From Ananas comosus (lineage: Eukaryota; Streptophyta; Magnoliopsida; Poales; Bromeliaceae): 64,000 nt of DNA. The DNA lies in the NCBI RefSeq assembly GCF_001540865.1, contig NC_033622.1:14390797-14454796 (forward strand), written 5' to 3'. Positions 21,999-34,500 of the stretch are shown here, in pieces; within the stretch, counting starts at the first letter, position 1, and the number at the start of each line of letters is the position of its first letter. The position numbers and the translations under genes were made by a program. The notes under the pieces are model-generated. The model ran no database searches and had not been told where the DNA came from. It was given only the letters and a program-made list of their open reading frames with translations.

Positions 21999-22893
21999 AT
22001 GTTGTACATATCAACAATCCATGCGAGCGCTCTGAGCGCCACTTCCCCCGCTCTCACCTCACTCCACCACCGCCTCCCCCGACCACCACCACCACCACCA
22101 CCACCACCACCAAAACCCTTCGTCTCCTCCATCTCCTCTTCTAACCCTAATCCCTCTCTCCTCATCCACTCCTCTCTCCCTCCCCACAAACCCCGAACCC
22201 TTCTCCAAAAACCACCACCTCGCTCCCCCTCCACATCCTCTTCCGCCGCCGCCGCCGCCGCCGCAGCCGATGCCCTTGAAACCGCCGCCGAAGAATCTAA
22301 GGAGCTCCAGGGAGGAGAAAAGCAGGTATCGATTTGCCCCTCACTCCTCAATTGTGAATTGTTCTCTCATAATTGTCCAATATTAAATGCTAAAACACCG
22401 TCGCCTACAATTTATTAAGGTTTTAGAGGAAACGCTATCAGACTCCTCATTCCGTATAATTTTGTCCCGCCAATTTAAGTTTTCGGAGAAAAATGGTTGT
22501 AAATTCTCTATCAAAAAGTTCTGCTGCCTCTCGCATTTAAGCTTTTAGAGTAATCGGTTGTCCTGCAATAAGAGTAAGCATTCGGCACTGAATCAAAATG
22601 GGTTTGCGGCGTAGAAGCTGAGGGTGGTGGCGAAGACGATGGAGAAGCCGCGGCTGGTGCTAAAGTTTGTGTGGATGGAGAAGAACATAGGGTTGGCGCT
22701 GGACCAGGTGATACCGGGTCACGGGAGCGTCCCGCTGAGCCCGTACTACTTCTGGCCGCGGAAGGACGCGTGGGAGGAGCTCAAGTCGAAGCTGGAGGAG
22801 AAGCAGTGGATCTCGCAGAAGCGCATGATCATCCTCCTCAACCAGGCCACCGACATCATTAACCTCTGGCAACAGAGCGGCGGCAATTTGTAG
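21999..22893 (+). CDS. PSRP3: Plastid-specific 30S ribosomal protein 3 (PSRP-3/Ycf65)
   Basis: Exon 1 is 21999-22325 and exon 2 is 22615-22893, joined in phase 0 (GT...AG), giving 201 residues. Residues 1 to about 105 are a Ser/Pro/Ala-rich chloroplast transit region with a run of twelve prolines and an eight-alanine run. Residues 110-201 are the conserved Ycf65 domain: [20 protein letters not shown], then [20 protein letters not shown] and a C terminus at [15 protein letters not shown]. The protein is a small-subunit component of the chloroplast ribosome; in algae the gene is still in the plastid genome. The acceptor could also be three bases downstream. The (CCA)n and (GCC)n tracts in exon 1 may vary in length between alleles. 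Confidence 0.93.
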
Positions 22894-24022
22894 TTTCTAT
22901 TTGTTCCTTTTCGCTGCCGGAATCATTTCTTGTTTTTGTACCGATCGCCTTCCTAATTTGTTGTGCCCGGTGGTTTACATTTCCTGATATCAAACTGCCT
23001 TATTTGCTGTAGTAAGTATCACAGAGTTTGAAAAATGAGATTGCTTTGTATTATGCTAGGCTTGTTAATGATCTCCTTTATTTTGTTGATAAATATAATC
23101 ATTTTTCTATTTGTGATAGTTGGATGTGTATGTTACAGTATCAGCTATTTGACCTTTGTTTTGTTTTCTCTTTTCCTTGTTGTAGTGCAAGACAAGTTTT
23201 CTTTCGGAAGCATTGATATCAATGAACACATTAGCTCGGTGGTTTCGCATATCTTTGTGATTCATTTGTTAGGATGCATTATTATATATAATTATTTTTG
23301 GTTGGTAATCTGATGTTTTGCACGTCTTTATGTCATACGGTCTTTTTTTTTTATTTATTTATATTGACATGTTTAGAAACTTTTTGCTTTTCACAACTTC
23401 CGGCATTTTTTTTCTTTGGAGATCGTTTTCCACCTTTTAATTTGTTATTAGAAATCTGAGCTACTTCTTGTGGACATAGATAATCCTATGTTCATATTCG
23501 ACTGCCATAACCAATAAACTGTTTCTCTTTGGCTCCTGCTGTTCTATCTTCTGTTAATTTTCTACTATGTATGTGCAAAACCAGATTACTCAGCTGTGAT
23601 CATTTTTTTATTGAATGCAAGTATGGCACTTTGTTCTTTTTCTTGTGAAATAACCTGTATTCTCCAACTTCAACCAAGCGAATTGTCACCTACGAATCCT
23701 ATTTCTCTGAGCCATTTGGGTTAGGAACACGGGACCTGATTGGATCTTATCCTGTTTTTATTGGCTGAACTCCACACTTCTTGAGCCACAATCGTTTCTT
23801 AACCATTATCATCTGAGGACAAATTATACTTACGCAGGTTTCTGATAGATGTGCGGACAAGTAAATAGAAACACAGTATTCTCTTTTGATCTCTTTTTGA
23901 AACTTTGAGGAGATTTGTGAATGTTGCTTCTCATTCAGTGTAGTATCAGTGTGGTATAGTTTTGCAGTTCCCCCCTAGAAATTCTTTTCTGCTTTGATTA
24001 TAACTTTTTAGTCCCTTGAAGG

Positions 24023-24084
24023 CACTTTTTCAACTTGCTAATGCCTTAATTCTCACTTTTTCAACTTGCTAATGCCTTAATTCT
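24023..24084. repeat. Perfect 31-bp tandem duplication
   Basis: 24023-24053 and 24054-24084 are identical (unit begins CACTTTTTCAACTTGC). Confidence 0.9.
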
Positions 24085-24850
24085 CTAATCATCATAATTG
24101 TTGTCGAATATGCTTATAAAGTGTATTCATAGATTGCGATTTTATAAATTTTGAAGAAGCCATTTGCCTGTACTAGTACTATTTGTTGTGTATGCTGTGT
24201 AATTGGTTGAAATATCAAATATCTGCACTATTTGTTTGTTGCTATTTAGCTGACTCATTTTGGTCTTTTTTTTTTTCTCATTTTGGTTTTCTACTCCTGA
24301 GGCTCAACAATTGAGTCTAATTCATGGCTCTTCGATTAATATAGGTTGCATCTTGATGCTTCGGTATTCTTACCTTTTACCACGCACTGGTGTGATCTTT
24401 AGCTACTTTTGGTGAGGCAATTGGGGCTTCATTCTTTCATACTTTTTTCCCAATAATTAGTGCTTTACTTTGATCTTCTTGGACATCTTTCTGTTTTTGA
24501 TTCTGGATCCAATTCAAGCTTTTCATTGCCATTCTTTGCTGAAGGGAATTTACAGCTTAATTTTGAATTGTAAACTACTGTTCGAGACATTGATTTTTTT
24601 TCTTCTCTCCCGCAATAATGAGATGGCAATTGGACATAGTATACAAAACTATTGTTACCAATCCCATTAACTATTATTTCTACTAATAATATATTATTAC
24701 TATACTAATCAAGATATATATATATGGATAATTAATTATGGGCTAAAGAAAAGGCGACATGGTTACCATGTCACGGAAGTTTTTATCCGAGAAAAAAAAA
24801 AAAAAGGGAGAAAAGAAAACGCTAGAAAAAGTAAGATTTATAATGACTAA

Positions 24851-25000
24851 ATTAAAAAAAAAATGTAGTATGTTGCCTACTTCGTTTATTTTATTTAAAA
24901 ATAAATTTAGTTAAAAATGTGAATCAATTATGATTCAAATTTGAAATCTCAGGTATCAATTATTAAATTTTTTTGTCGCTCTAAGATGGTGGGTATGAAG
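24851..25000 (-). mobile_element. Degenerate SINE copy
   Basis: On the plus strand an A-rich start, then GTTGCCTACTTCGTTTATTT, AAAAATAAATTTAGTTAAAA and TGTGAATCAATTATGATTCA track the minus-strand form of the SINE. It ends at TCGCTCTAAGATGGTGGGTA. The B-box has several changes. Confidence 0.6.
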
Positions 25001-25252
25001 TATTTTAAATAGTTTGAAATAATAAATCAAAATCTAAAAGGGTACAACTCGTCCGTTAGATTTAGAACCAACGGTTCCAACAGCACAGGGACCCGAGGTG
25101 TAAAATAAAGGTTTGATTTTTTTACCCCCAACGAACGGTGGATGCTATTCGGAGGTCATGAGGAGTGAAAAGAAACAAATCCATGATAATTCCTCTTCCA
25201 CAAATAAATAAATATACTCGCGACCTGTGGACGATCCCCATTCCCCGACGCT

Positions 25253-25253
<1 letters not shown>

Positions 25254-25289
<36 letters not shown>
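25254..25289. repeat. (GA)n tract just upstream of ClpS1
   Basis: A GA microsatellite 45-80 bp before the ClpS1 start codon, in the probable leader. Confidence 0.85.
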
Positions 25290-25296
<7 letters not shown>

Positions 25297-25332
25297 AGAG
25301 GAGAGGGGCGACGGGTCGAATAGGGCTCGGCC

Positions 25333-27137
25333 ATGGAGACCGCTATATACAGTCGAATCGCGCTCTCCCCGAATCACGTCCTAAGCCCTAAATCAGGTTC
25401 AGCCCCGTCTCCTCCTCTTCTTCCCGATCCCCTTTTCCCCGGATTTGGTAACATTTTTAGGTTTATTTAAGGATTCGATCATTTTTTTCTTTGCAATATG
25501 ATGAAGAAGCTAAGGGGAAATTAGTATCGGGATCAAGCGTCCATACCCTTGTGATTCGCCAAATCGTGGGCCATATATGTTTCTTCTTCGTACAGAAACC
25601 AAACAATATGGAACTATGGCTCTTTATGAGTGTTTTTGGAATCTAGATCGGAAGTGGCGAAGCATTAGCTTCATTAACAGTGTAAAAGACTAGTATAGAG
25701 ACAGATGGTCAGGTCGAAGTTGTTTGATTGTAGCAAACATAAACGGTTCAAGTCTCAAAGAAGTAACTTTAGATGCATTCTTTAATTAGATGATTGCAAC
25801 AACACTGATAGAGCTTCACTTTATATAGATTATTGTCCGACCACTGGTTTGATGCTTATTTGAGTCTTTATGGTAATAATGTTTTTGTTTGGGTTTAGAC
25901 TGACCAGTTGTACTTACTGGGATCTCATGATTCAATTTTGGAAGATCATTGATGAATAGCGTGTGCTCAATTTTCACAATTGATGTTGATAATGAAAATA
26001 GAGTTCGTCAGTAGAATGCTCAGTGCTCGGGGCTGGTAGTAAGAGAAGATCATCGACAAGCAATCTCCACTTAATTTTGCCAATGCTGTTTATGACAATA
26101 AAATTCTTTTAAGTCGAATGCTCAGGCTTGTAGTAAAATTATTACAGTTCGATAGTTAGATGCTGGTATTGTTTTAATGATTAATTAGGCAATGGTATTT
26201 AATTGCCACAGCTATATCTTTTCCGTCTTATTGATTTTCTTTTTTTTTTCATACTATGCTGCTTATGTCCTTGCGTGCATTCTCTGCAGGGGATAAGCTC
26301 TACAGAGGACAATGTATAAATCGTGGTATTCTTATGGTTACGTCGGCCGCTGCGCCAGGTAAAGGTGGTGGCTTGTTGGAAAAGCCGACCATAGAGAAAA
26401 CTACCCCCGGTCGTGAATCTGAATTTGATTTGAGGTACCTGCTCAGCCTATCTCCTGCAAAAATCTGATGTCAAGTATTCCATGAGTTCTGCTTATATAA
26501 ACATGATCAAGGGAGTTTTTCCATTAGCATGTTTACCGTAAACTATAGTAGGAGGATCTGGTGTATAAAATCAATCCAGCTCTCTGAGCTGCTGGAGGAA
26601 GTGAGGAACATCTTGCTGGTAAGACTTGTTAATTAAGCACCCTAACTAATTTAGTGCAGATTCACAAATGAAAATACAAAGCTGAGTACTTCGCATTTGG
26701 CTACTTGCCATTAATGATTACCTTTTCTTTTTTTTTTCATTTTAACGTAAAATCTTAATTAGCTTTTGAATAATGATGTATTGTTTCAATGTGACGGTCT
26801 TTCTACGGAAGAGGAGAATGATGGTCAGTAATAGTGATTGTATGACATTCCTTTTCTTTTTCCTTTGGTTCCCAGGAAATCTCGGAAAACAGCTCCTCCT
26901 TATCGTGTTATATTGCATAACGACAACTACAACAAGCGAGAGTATGTAGTTCAAGTTTTAATGAAAGTTATTCCAGGAATGACGCTCGATAATGCAGTCA
27001 ACATTATGCAAGAGGCGCACCACAATGGCCTAGCAGTGGTGATCATTTGTTCACAAGCAGATGCGGAAGAACATTGCATGCAGCTGAGAGGCAACGGCCT
27101 CCTGAGCTCGATTGAACCTGCAAGCGGTGGGTGCTAA
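25333..27137 (+). CDS. CLPS1: ClpS1, chloroplast N-recognin adaptor of the Clp protease
   Basis: Three exons, 25333-25396, 26290-26434 and 26876-27137, give 156 residues with GT-AG junctions. The start METAIYSRIALSP resembles plant ClpS1 from its first residues. Residues 1 to about 45 are a transit peptide. LEKPTIEKTTPGRESEFDLR links it to the ClpS core, which begins near residue 75 (APPYRVILHNDNYNKREYVV) and contains the NDN and EAHHNG segments that shape the N-degron pocket. It ends at GNGLLSSIEPASGGC. ClpS1 recognises substrates by their N-terminal residue and hands them to ClpC for degradation in the stroma. The first coding exon is only 64 nt, so automatic annotation could miss it. Confidence 0.95.
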
Positions 27138-27928
27138 AAAGTTGTGTTAGCAGCTAAAGCATGTAGTGGTTCTATACTATTTTATCCCTTTCTATTTGTT
27201 AATATTGCCTATCCATGAGAAGTATAACCGTACTATCGACAAATGGAAGAGATGGCAAAATTTGTATTGGGGATGAAACTTAGTGATTTATTTAGGATGT
27301 ATATAGGATTCGAAACTTTCCCATATTAGGCTTACTTGTAACAGCTAATATGATCTGGCACCGGCACTGCCATCATTTTGTACATTGCAATTTCTTTGTT
27401 GTGCCATCAACGCTCTCCATACTATATTTCCTCATCTGAGTGTTTTTGCTCTATGATAATCTGTTTATTTCATAGATGAATGAAATAAGAATTTCCTCGT
27501 AGTTTCGGAAATTTTTGGCCGTTTTTCAATTCATACCTATTTTTTTTGTCCCTTACAATGAAAGGTAGTATCATCTGTCTTTTTGATTGACAGTCTTCAC
27601 TCCAACATTGATGTTGATGAGATACTACTTTTGTATTGTCTGTCTTTTTTTCTCCCAGAAATAGAAAGCTTTTGGGCTTGGTAAGGGATAATCCCATCTT
27701 GTGAGAACTCCAGTGTTTTAGAACTCCAGTGTTTTACCCTCAACACTATAAATTTTGCTTATTGACATTTTCTTAACTTTTTTCTTTATATATATATATA
27801 TATATGAAGTTCAATAAGTCTGTATCAAAATGACCTATAGTTGCGGTGACCCCATGCATCCAGCTTAGAATGTTTCAGTATGCACAGAATGGCATTTTTC
27901 AGTTTACTATGTATAAACTTTTATAACA
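27138..27928. other. Convergent intergenic region
   Basis: Holds the 3' ends of ClpS1 (plus) and the PPR gene (minus), which converge. A 17-bp tandem (GAACTCCAGTGTTTTA) lies at 27703-27736 and a short (TA)n at 27788-27804. Confidence 0.5.
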
Positions 27929-29515
27929 TTAACTATCCAATATCAAATCTTCTTCCAGGGTTTCTCCAGCTTCATCAATGGTTTCTCCATCTCTGATAGA
28001 ATCTCCTGCTACATTTTCATATCCTGCAGATCTCAGGTTAAGCTTCATCTCCTCTAAAATGCGATAAATATCCCGATTTCTCCAATGAAACTTGTCGCCT
28101 GCAGCAAACTCATGCACAACACCATCCACCTCAATCCAACTAAATCCAGGAACCTTCTCAACCCCACTCTCCTCTATCATCCTTCTCATTCTTGAGAAAT
28201 CCTCCCATTTTCCCATCCTAGCATAAAGATTAGAGAGAAGAGTATAACAACCCCCATTCTCGGCTTCCGCCGCACTTAACTTATGTGCAATGATCTCTGC
28301 AATCTCTACATTCTCATGCTTCTCACACGCAGCAAGCAAAGCGCTCCAAACTATGAATCCGGGGTCTGTGGATAAGCTACCCACGAGTTTCATCGCTAGT
28401 TCTAACAGTCCGGCGCGGCCGAGGAGATCTACCAAGCACCCATAATGTTGGATCCTTGGTTTGAGACCCAAATTTCTCATGAGGTTGAAATACTCCAGGC
28501 CTTCTTTCACTAGGCCTCCATGGCTACAAGCATTTAAGACACCGATGAAGGTTACATAATTCGGCTCGACACCGAATCTCCTCATCTCGGAGAATAGACG
28601 AATAGAAGCCTCTGCATGGCCATGAGCCGCAAAGCCTCCGATCATGGCGGTCCAGTGGTTCACATTTTTCTCTGAAATGCTCAAGAAAACTTGGTAAGCA
28701 ATCCCAATGTCTCCACACTTTATATACATGTTAAGTAACTCCACGCCGAGAGCTCTGCAAAGCAAGAAGCCGCGACGAGTAACATACCCGTGAGCCCTTC
28801 GACCTAAATCAAGAAGACCGAGATCAGAAATGGCGGAGATCACGCTCGCCATCGTGTACTCATCGGGCACCAGGCCGGAAACCATCATCTCTATAAAGAG
28901 CATAAGAGCCTCCCGAGGCAAATCGTTCTTTACAAACCCGGCGGTCATGGAGTTCCAAGAAACGACATTTCTCTCAGGCATTGCGTCGAACACCTGGTAA
29001 GCAGAATCGATGTCCCCGGACTTCACGAACCCATCAAGCAAAGTGTTCCAGGAGACGACGTTCCTATTGGGCATTTTATCGAACAACTGCTGAGCAGCAT
29101 CAATCCGACCACAGAGGGCGTACATGCGCATGAGAGAAGTGGATACGTGGACATCATCGGTGGGGACGAACTCGGATTTCACGATCATGGAGTGGATTTG
29201 CTCGCCCTCGTCAACGGCCGAGAGATGCGCGCACGCTTTGAGGGCGAGGGGGAAGGTGAACTTATCGGGAGAACAAGTGCGGAGCATGGAGTTGAATAGG
29301 AGGAGGGCGGAGTAGGGGCGATGGGATTCGACATGGGCTCGGATGAGGGCGTCGTAGCGGGAGGACGAAGTCGGCGGGGGCGGAGGCGGCGTTCGATGTC
29401 GAGTTGGGTTAGGGGTGAGAGATGTGGAGATCGAGCGGAGGAGGTCTTTGGAGGCGCCGCAGCAAGGTGGTGGGAAGGTGGAATGGGGATGGGGGAGAGA
29501 CATGTGGCCCAACAC
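27929..29515 (-). CDS. PLS-class pentatricopeptide repeat protein (E/E+ type), single exon
   Basis: An intronless 528-residue protein. After a Pro/Ser-rich N terminus that may be an organelle presequence (residues 1-50), it has degenerate repeats including SRYDALIRAHVESHRPYSAL, then P/L/S repeats marked by NVVSWNTLLDGFVKSGD, NVVSWNSMTAGFVKNDLPRE and HWTAMIGGFAAHGHAEASIR. The C terminus has an E motif (PGFIVWSALLAACEKHENVE) and E+ features (GFSWIEVDGVVHEF), and stops about 50 residues later without a DYW deaminase domain. Such proteins bind organellar RNA and often specify C-to-U editing with a DYW partner supplied in trans. No target can be inferred. Alternative upstream starts are blocked by the N at 29554. 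Confidence 0.92.
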   Translation of the reverse strand: MLGHMSLPHPHSTFPPPCCGASKDLLRSISTSLTPNPTRHRTPPPPPPTSSSRYDALIRAHVESHRPYSALLLFNSMLRTCSPDKFTFPLALKACAHLSAVDEGEQIHSMIVKSEFVPTDDVHVSTSLMRMYALCGRIDAAQQLFDKMPNRNVVSWNTLLDGFVKSGDIDSAYQVFDAMPERNVVSWNSMTAGFVKNDLPREALMLFIEMMVSGLVPDEYTMASVISAISDLGLLDLGRRAHGYVTRRGFLLCRALGVELLNMYIKCGDIGIAYQVFLSISEKNVNHWTAMIGGFAAHGHAEASIRLFSEMRRFGVEPNYVTFIGVLNACSHGGLVKEGLEYFNLMRNLGLKPRIQHYGCLVDLLGRAGLLELAMKLVGSLSTDPGFIVWSALLAACEKHENVEIAEIIAHKLSAAEAENGGCYTLLSNLYARMGKWEDFSRMRRMIEESGVEKVPGFSWIEVDGVVHEFAAGDKFHWRNRDIYRILEEMKLNLRSAGYENVAGDSIRDGETIDEAGETLEEDLILDS

Positions 29516-29998
29516 GATGTGGCTCGAGTCCGTGTCCCCACGCCTACCGCGCCNTCCTTCACAAGCATAAAAAAAAAAAAAAAAAAAAGGAAAAAAAAAA
29601 TCTATAGACTTGTAACGGAGAATCTACAGAGGCGTAATTTAACATAAAAATTTATTTTTTAAAAATGTCTTTTTATTATTAATATTTAAAGTATTTTTAA
29701 AATAGATTCCAATATTTTAATTGTAATTTTAATCTTATCTTCCGGTGGCATCAGAAGCCTTTGCAGTAGCACAATGTGCTGTTTCAAGGTGGACTTTTCT
29801 CCTACCTCTTCAGACTCAGGCGGCAATTTCGCACTAAAGGGGCTTTTGCATGCAGAGTCTCAGTGCCAAGCAAACAAACTGTTCAATCCAACCAGATCGG
29901 CCTGCTTTGCGTAAAAGAACCTTTAAAAGCAGACCAAAATAAGTCCTTCTATAAGTCAGACTTGAATCGGACCAGTAACAAATAACAAATACTCTCTG

Positions 29999-30640
29999 AC
30001 TTCGTTTGGTTCGAAAATTATTAAAGATTAGTTATACCAAAAATAGATACAAGTATGAATTTTTGTAAGAATAAAAATATTTTTTTGTTTGAATAAAAAT
30101 ATAAATATAAGTTGGAACTAGAAAAATTATATTTGAATAGTTATTAGGAATAAGAGGAATAATTAATAATTATAAATAAAAAATAATGATATTACTCTTA
30201 TAATTGAATTTAAAATTTAAAATTTTAAACTTATAATTTTAAATTGAAAATTTTAAATTTTAAAATTTAAAATTAAAATTTGATATTTTAATTTTCAAAT
30301 TTTTAATTTTAAATATCAAATTTTAAATTTTAAATTTAAAACTAAATTTAAATTTCAAAGATATAAAATAGCAAATTTAAAATTTAAAAACTAAAAATGT
30401 CAAATTTTAAAATTTAAAAATATCAAATTTAAAATTTAAACTTTAAAATTTATAATTTTAAATTATAAATTATTTTAAAAATTTAAATTTAAAATAAAAA
30501 TCTCTTGGGGGTGGGGTGGGGTGTGGTGGGGTGGGAACAACTTGTTCCCACTCACCCTGTACCCCCAAATTCTTGTTTGGATATATAAAAGGGGGGATAA
30601 CCACCTTATCCCCCCTTTATACCCGATCCAAACAGCCTCT
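29999..30640. mobile_element. Probable MITE with degraded inverted ends
   Basis: The ends GACTTCGTTTGGTTCG and, read inward from the right, GAGGCTGTTTGGATCG match at about 12 of 16 bases and carry the GTTTGG word common at Harbinger-type ends. The interior 30200-30500 is a slippage-like run of AAATTTTAAA motifs. No clean target duplication was found. Confidence 0.45.
30507..30535 (+). other. G-rich tract with G-quadruplex potential
   Basis: GGGGGTGGGGTGGGG followed by TGTGGTGGGGTGGG gives at least five G runs of three or more, separated by loops of up to five bases. Confidence 0.75.
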
Positions 30641-31596
30641 TTGAGGTTCCTGCCCTTTCTTGGTTTATATTGAAACCACTTGGTGGTGGCCTAGGTCCAG
30701 ACAACAATTGCTCCTCTGCCTCCTCAAAACCCGAAGGAAAAGAAAAAATTGCAGTTGTTCACACACTTGGCTTGAGATGAGTGAATATGATCACTGAAGA
30801 TAATTATATGTGAATGGAAGAACTGCATAAACAATTTTAGCGTGCTGTATTATTAACATGCTGTATTACATGTTATCATTTATCAAAGGGATACTTTAGT
30901 CTCAAGCTAAAACCCGATTACATTAGATCCTGAAAATCTTATGATCCCTTTCCCTTGACCTATTCCAAAGAAGGCTCGGGACCTGATAAAACCATGGATA
31001 ACTCGGTTATTTTCCTAGATTGCTTCTACTATGGCACCTTCCCTGCTTTGGCTCTACTGTACCATGTACCCATACATGGCTCTTGGACAACACAATATCG
31101 CACAAAAATTCCGATGGAAGGTAAAATAGGTGTCTAAAAAAAGGTTTCCTATAATATTGAGCACTTGTATCTTCCGTACTTGATTCTGCTTATTTAGTGC
31201 AATGCTGCAAATGAGCGGCTTAGGTCAAACTGAACATTCCCAAGTCTACTGTCTCCAAGTAGGTACTACACCAAGATCATCCCAGTAGAACAACTAGAAC
31301 TACAAAAATCAAGCAAATGTGGGATTCAACACCGAACCTAGACTTAGGTACTCGAAGAACTAAATAATACTAATGTGCTAAAGCTGAAAGTTAATCTGCA
31401 CAACTACACTACTACATTTCACCAGGCCAACTAAAGACAACCTTCACTCAAGCCCTCACACCTGAAAAATATTGGCATGGAGGCGTACTTTACTAGCAAG
31501 GTAAGCCAAGAGAAAAATGGGCGTAAATTGTACAACTTACCTCATTTCATTTCTATTGTACATTGTCTTATATAAGACTTTGTGCTAAGATGATGA

Positions 31597-34500
31597 TTAA
31601 ATGTTGCCGATGCTCCTGCTTTTAATTTTGATCCTTATTCTGGGAGCTGAGCTGGTTTGCATACCCTCGACGATTGCCTCTCTGTTTGAAACTTGAGGTT
31701 CAGCACTCTGTAATGTGTTGGACTCTCCTGGGGTCAAAGGAACTGCTGCTTCTTGTCTATTTGAAGCCTTAGGATCCAAGCTCATTGCCGCATGCGACTT
31801 CCCAGAGGTCAAAGTTCCTTGTGGCTCAGGCTTCACCAAGTTTTGCATATCTAGTGAAGAAGCCCTTTCTGTCCTACTAATCTTTGCCAATTCTTTCTCC
31901 ATCCGCTTTTTCTCCTTCTTTAGACGCTTTCTTTCCAGATACTCTGGATCGTTTTTCTTGCCTAATTTATCCTCTTGCTTCCGTTTTCTCTCCTTCTCTT
32001 TCTTTTCTTTCTTTTTTTTTGCATCCTGATCATCAGTCGACAGTCGAGCTTGTTCTACACTGTGTCTTACCATAGAGAGCGCATGATCAGGAACATTTAC
32101 ATGACCAATTTCAACACCATCCTTTGCGGTGGGAGACAGCCGGTCCTTTAAAAGAGAATCTAGCCTTGAATCAGCCGTACATTGCAATTCCATAGAGATC
32201 TCTTGCTTGTTCCCTAATTTGGCACTGCCTATACTTGCAGTCATTCTTGATTCTTGATCATGCAAAGAGTTCACGTCTTCATCATTTGCGATCATAATTT
32301 TCGGTCGTGCATTTGCCTCCCTCATGCTTGCAGTCATCCTTGATTCTTGATCATGCGAAGAGTTTGCATCATTGTTTCGGTTTGTTACGTTCAAGCGTTC
32401 ATTTGCTTCCCTAGGAGGTGCATCCACAGAAGCCGAACTGCAAGGACCCAGTTCACTTTCATTTGGCCCTCCAGCACGAGATTGGTCCACCTGGTGATCA
32501 ATACCATCTGCTTTACTGGATGATGAAGTTTTCTTAACCCGGAGTTTCACAATATTAGTCCTTCTCTCGCTGCAATTAGAAACAATATCGCGCACGTCTT
32601 TCGCAGTTTCAGCAGTGGGCAAAGTGTCACATGGATTAGGTGTCTCAATGGGAGGATCTTGAGGTCTTGGAATCTTCAGCGTTAGGGAAGAAGATCTGTT
32701 CTGCTGATCACTACTTGTATCCGGAGCCAACACAGGAGGAAGTTCCTTTGGAATGCCACAAAGTGTTGGTGACCTAAGAATGAGAAACAAATGTTTAGAT
32801 GTGACCCATACTACCAACAAACAGTTCCTTGATGAATGTAAAATTATGTCCTAAGAAAGAGAGAGAGATCAGGTTAAAAGCAATATTCATACCAAGCTTA
32901 CTGACATAAAAATGCCGGCTAATTGGAGATTCCTTTACATTATACGAAATTGCATACATAGAAGTAACATGTTCCACCAAATAAAGATTACTGGAAACTA
33001 GAAAGTATCATAATAACCTATAAATTGCTCCGTCTTTTTTTACTCTAATTGAATACCATAATAGTAGAAAAGTATCAAGCCTTTTCCCGAAATGTGGTTA
33101 GCACAAGAACGAAAAGTTCAGAACGCTCTACAAAACAACTAATAGTGTCATAAGTCGGGGGAAAGCAAATCAACTTCGTGAATACTTAAATGCTAGTTGG
33201 TGACTAGAGATATCAACCTCACTAGTTGCAATGAAAGGTAGGGCTCAGAACCCTGCAAGTTGAGCCCATGATGAAAATAAAACAGGAAAATGATTGGGAG
33301 ACATCAGATGAATCAGAAATGAAAACATCTTACCTAATAATGACGAAACAAGAATAACCAAGACAACACATAGATCAAATTATGAAGATAATTGAACTAG
33401 CAATAAAATTTTGGGAAGAAGGTTCATTCATAATAAGTAACAAATACTGCAAAGGATTTGTTGAGCTGAAGGGTTTAAATGCATTTATTCTAGTACTATG
33501 TTATTTTAACATTAGTCTTACAATGCTGTAACCACTCACATTTTTTTTTTCTTTAAAGAAAACCACAAGTATAGGATAGGAAGGAAGGAATACTAACAGA
33601 CATGACACACATGTTACCACGAGTCATGTTCTTGTTAATGAGACATAAATGATTGATTACAGCAGATATCAATGATATGTAAAGGGAAAAGAAGAAACTA
33701 GATTAAAAGATACATACAAGCAGCAACTTTGCTAACCTTCCTGCAAAAATTTGCAAAATGCAGAACACATGGTGCCGAAGAAAGACATTGTTGAATGCTT
33801 TCCTGCTTGCAAGAAGGCGGAGCAGAGCAACAAGAGTTGAGCAAGATACTTGACTACCGGAGTGAGATTCATTATTTAGTTGGCATAAACGCATAACATG
33901 AGTAGCCAGCTTTGTCTCCCCTGCCATTTATTATATGTTAGTGAGCTGGAATAACATCCACAAATTATATGCTCTATTGTTCCAGAAGCCTAACCTCGTA
34001 AGGATTGCTCTTCACCTATAAATTCTAAGAACAAAGATATAGCTGCATCAAGGCCTTTACTGTGAAACTGAAGATCCAGAAGCACCCTGCTTGCTTCTAT
34101 TCGAACTTTCCATATTTTATCCATGCTCCGAAATGGTTTAATCAACTCACAAACACGATCCTACAGGGATGACAAGTCACTAATATGAAAGGAAAACAGA
34201 ATGGAAATGCATCTTGTTATTGAACTAGTCTTGCTTACAAGAGGTACGGAGGCTGACATCTTTAATGCAATCTGTGCGAGGGCGCGAATGCAACTTATAG
34301 TCAAAATTCCATTGTAGCTAGGCATAAGACTGAGGAGAAACCAAGTTACCAAACGAGGTCATGAGTTAATTTACTATCACCTACAATCTACAGTTGATTC
34401 TAACTCTAGTAGGTGATTCACGCAAACCTGTCAAATTGCAGTAGCCGATCAATACGCTTGAGAAGCGATGATAATAGAAGCACACTCTGCATTATGTACA

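Larger units (their letters stand above)
22894..25253. other. PSRP-3 3' flank and spacer to ClpS1
   Basis: T-rich DNA with short hydrophobic frames that look like chance. Contains a perfect 31-bp tandem duplication (24023-24084) and a degenerate SINE (24851-25000), each listed separately. Confidence 0.4.
29516..31596. other. PPR upstream region and spacer to TAF2
   Basis: Has an N at 29554 with poly(A) at 29570-29600, then an AT-rich MITE-like block (29999-30640) with a G-rich tract, then the probable 3' UTR of TAF2. No gene seen. Confidence 0.45.

Noticed and set aside
21956..22351. Gly-rich minus-strand frame opposite PSRP-3 exon 1
   Set aside because: Complement of the (CCA)n and (GCC)n transit-peptide repeats.
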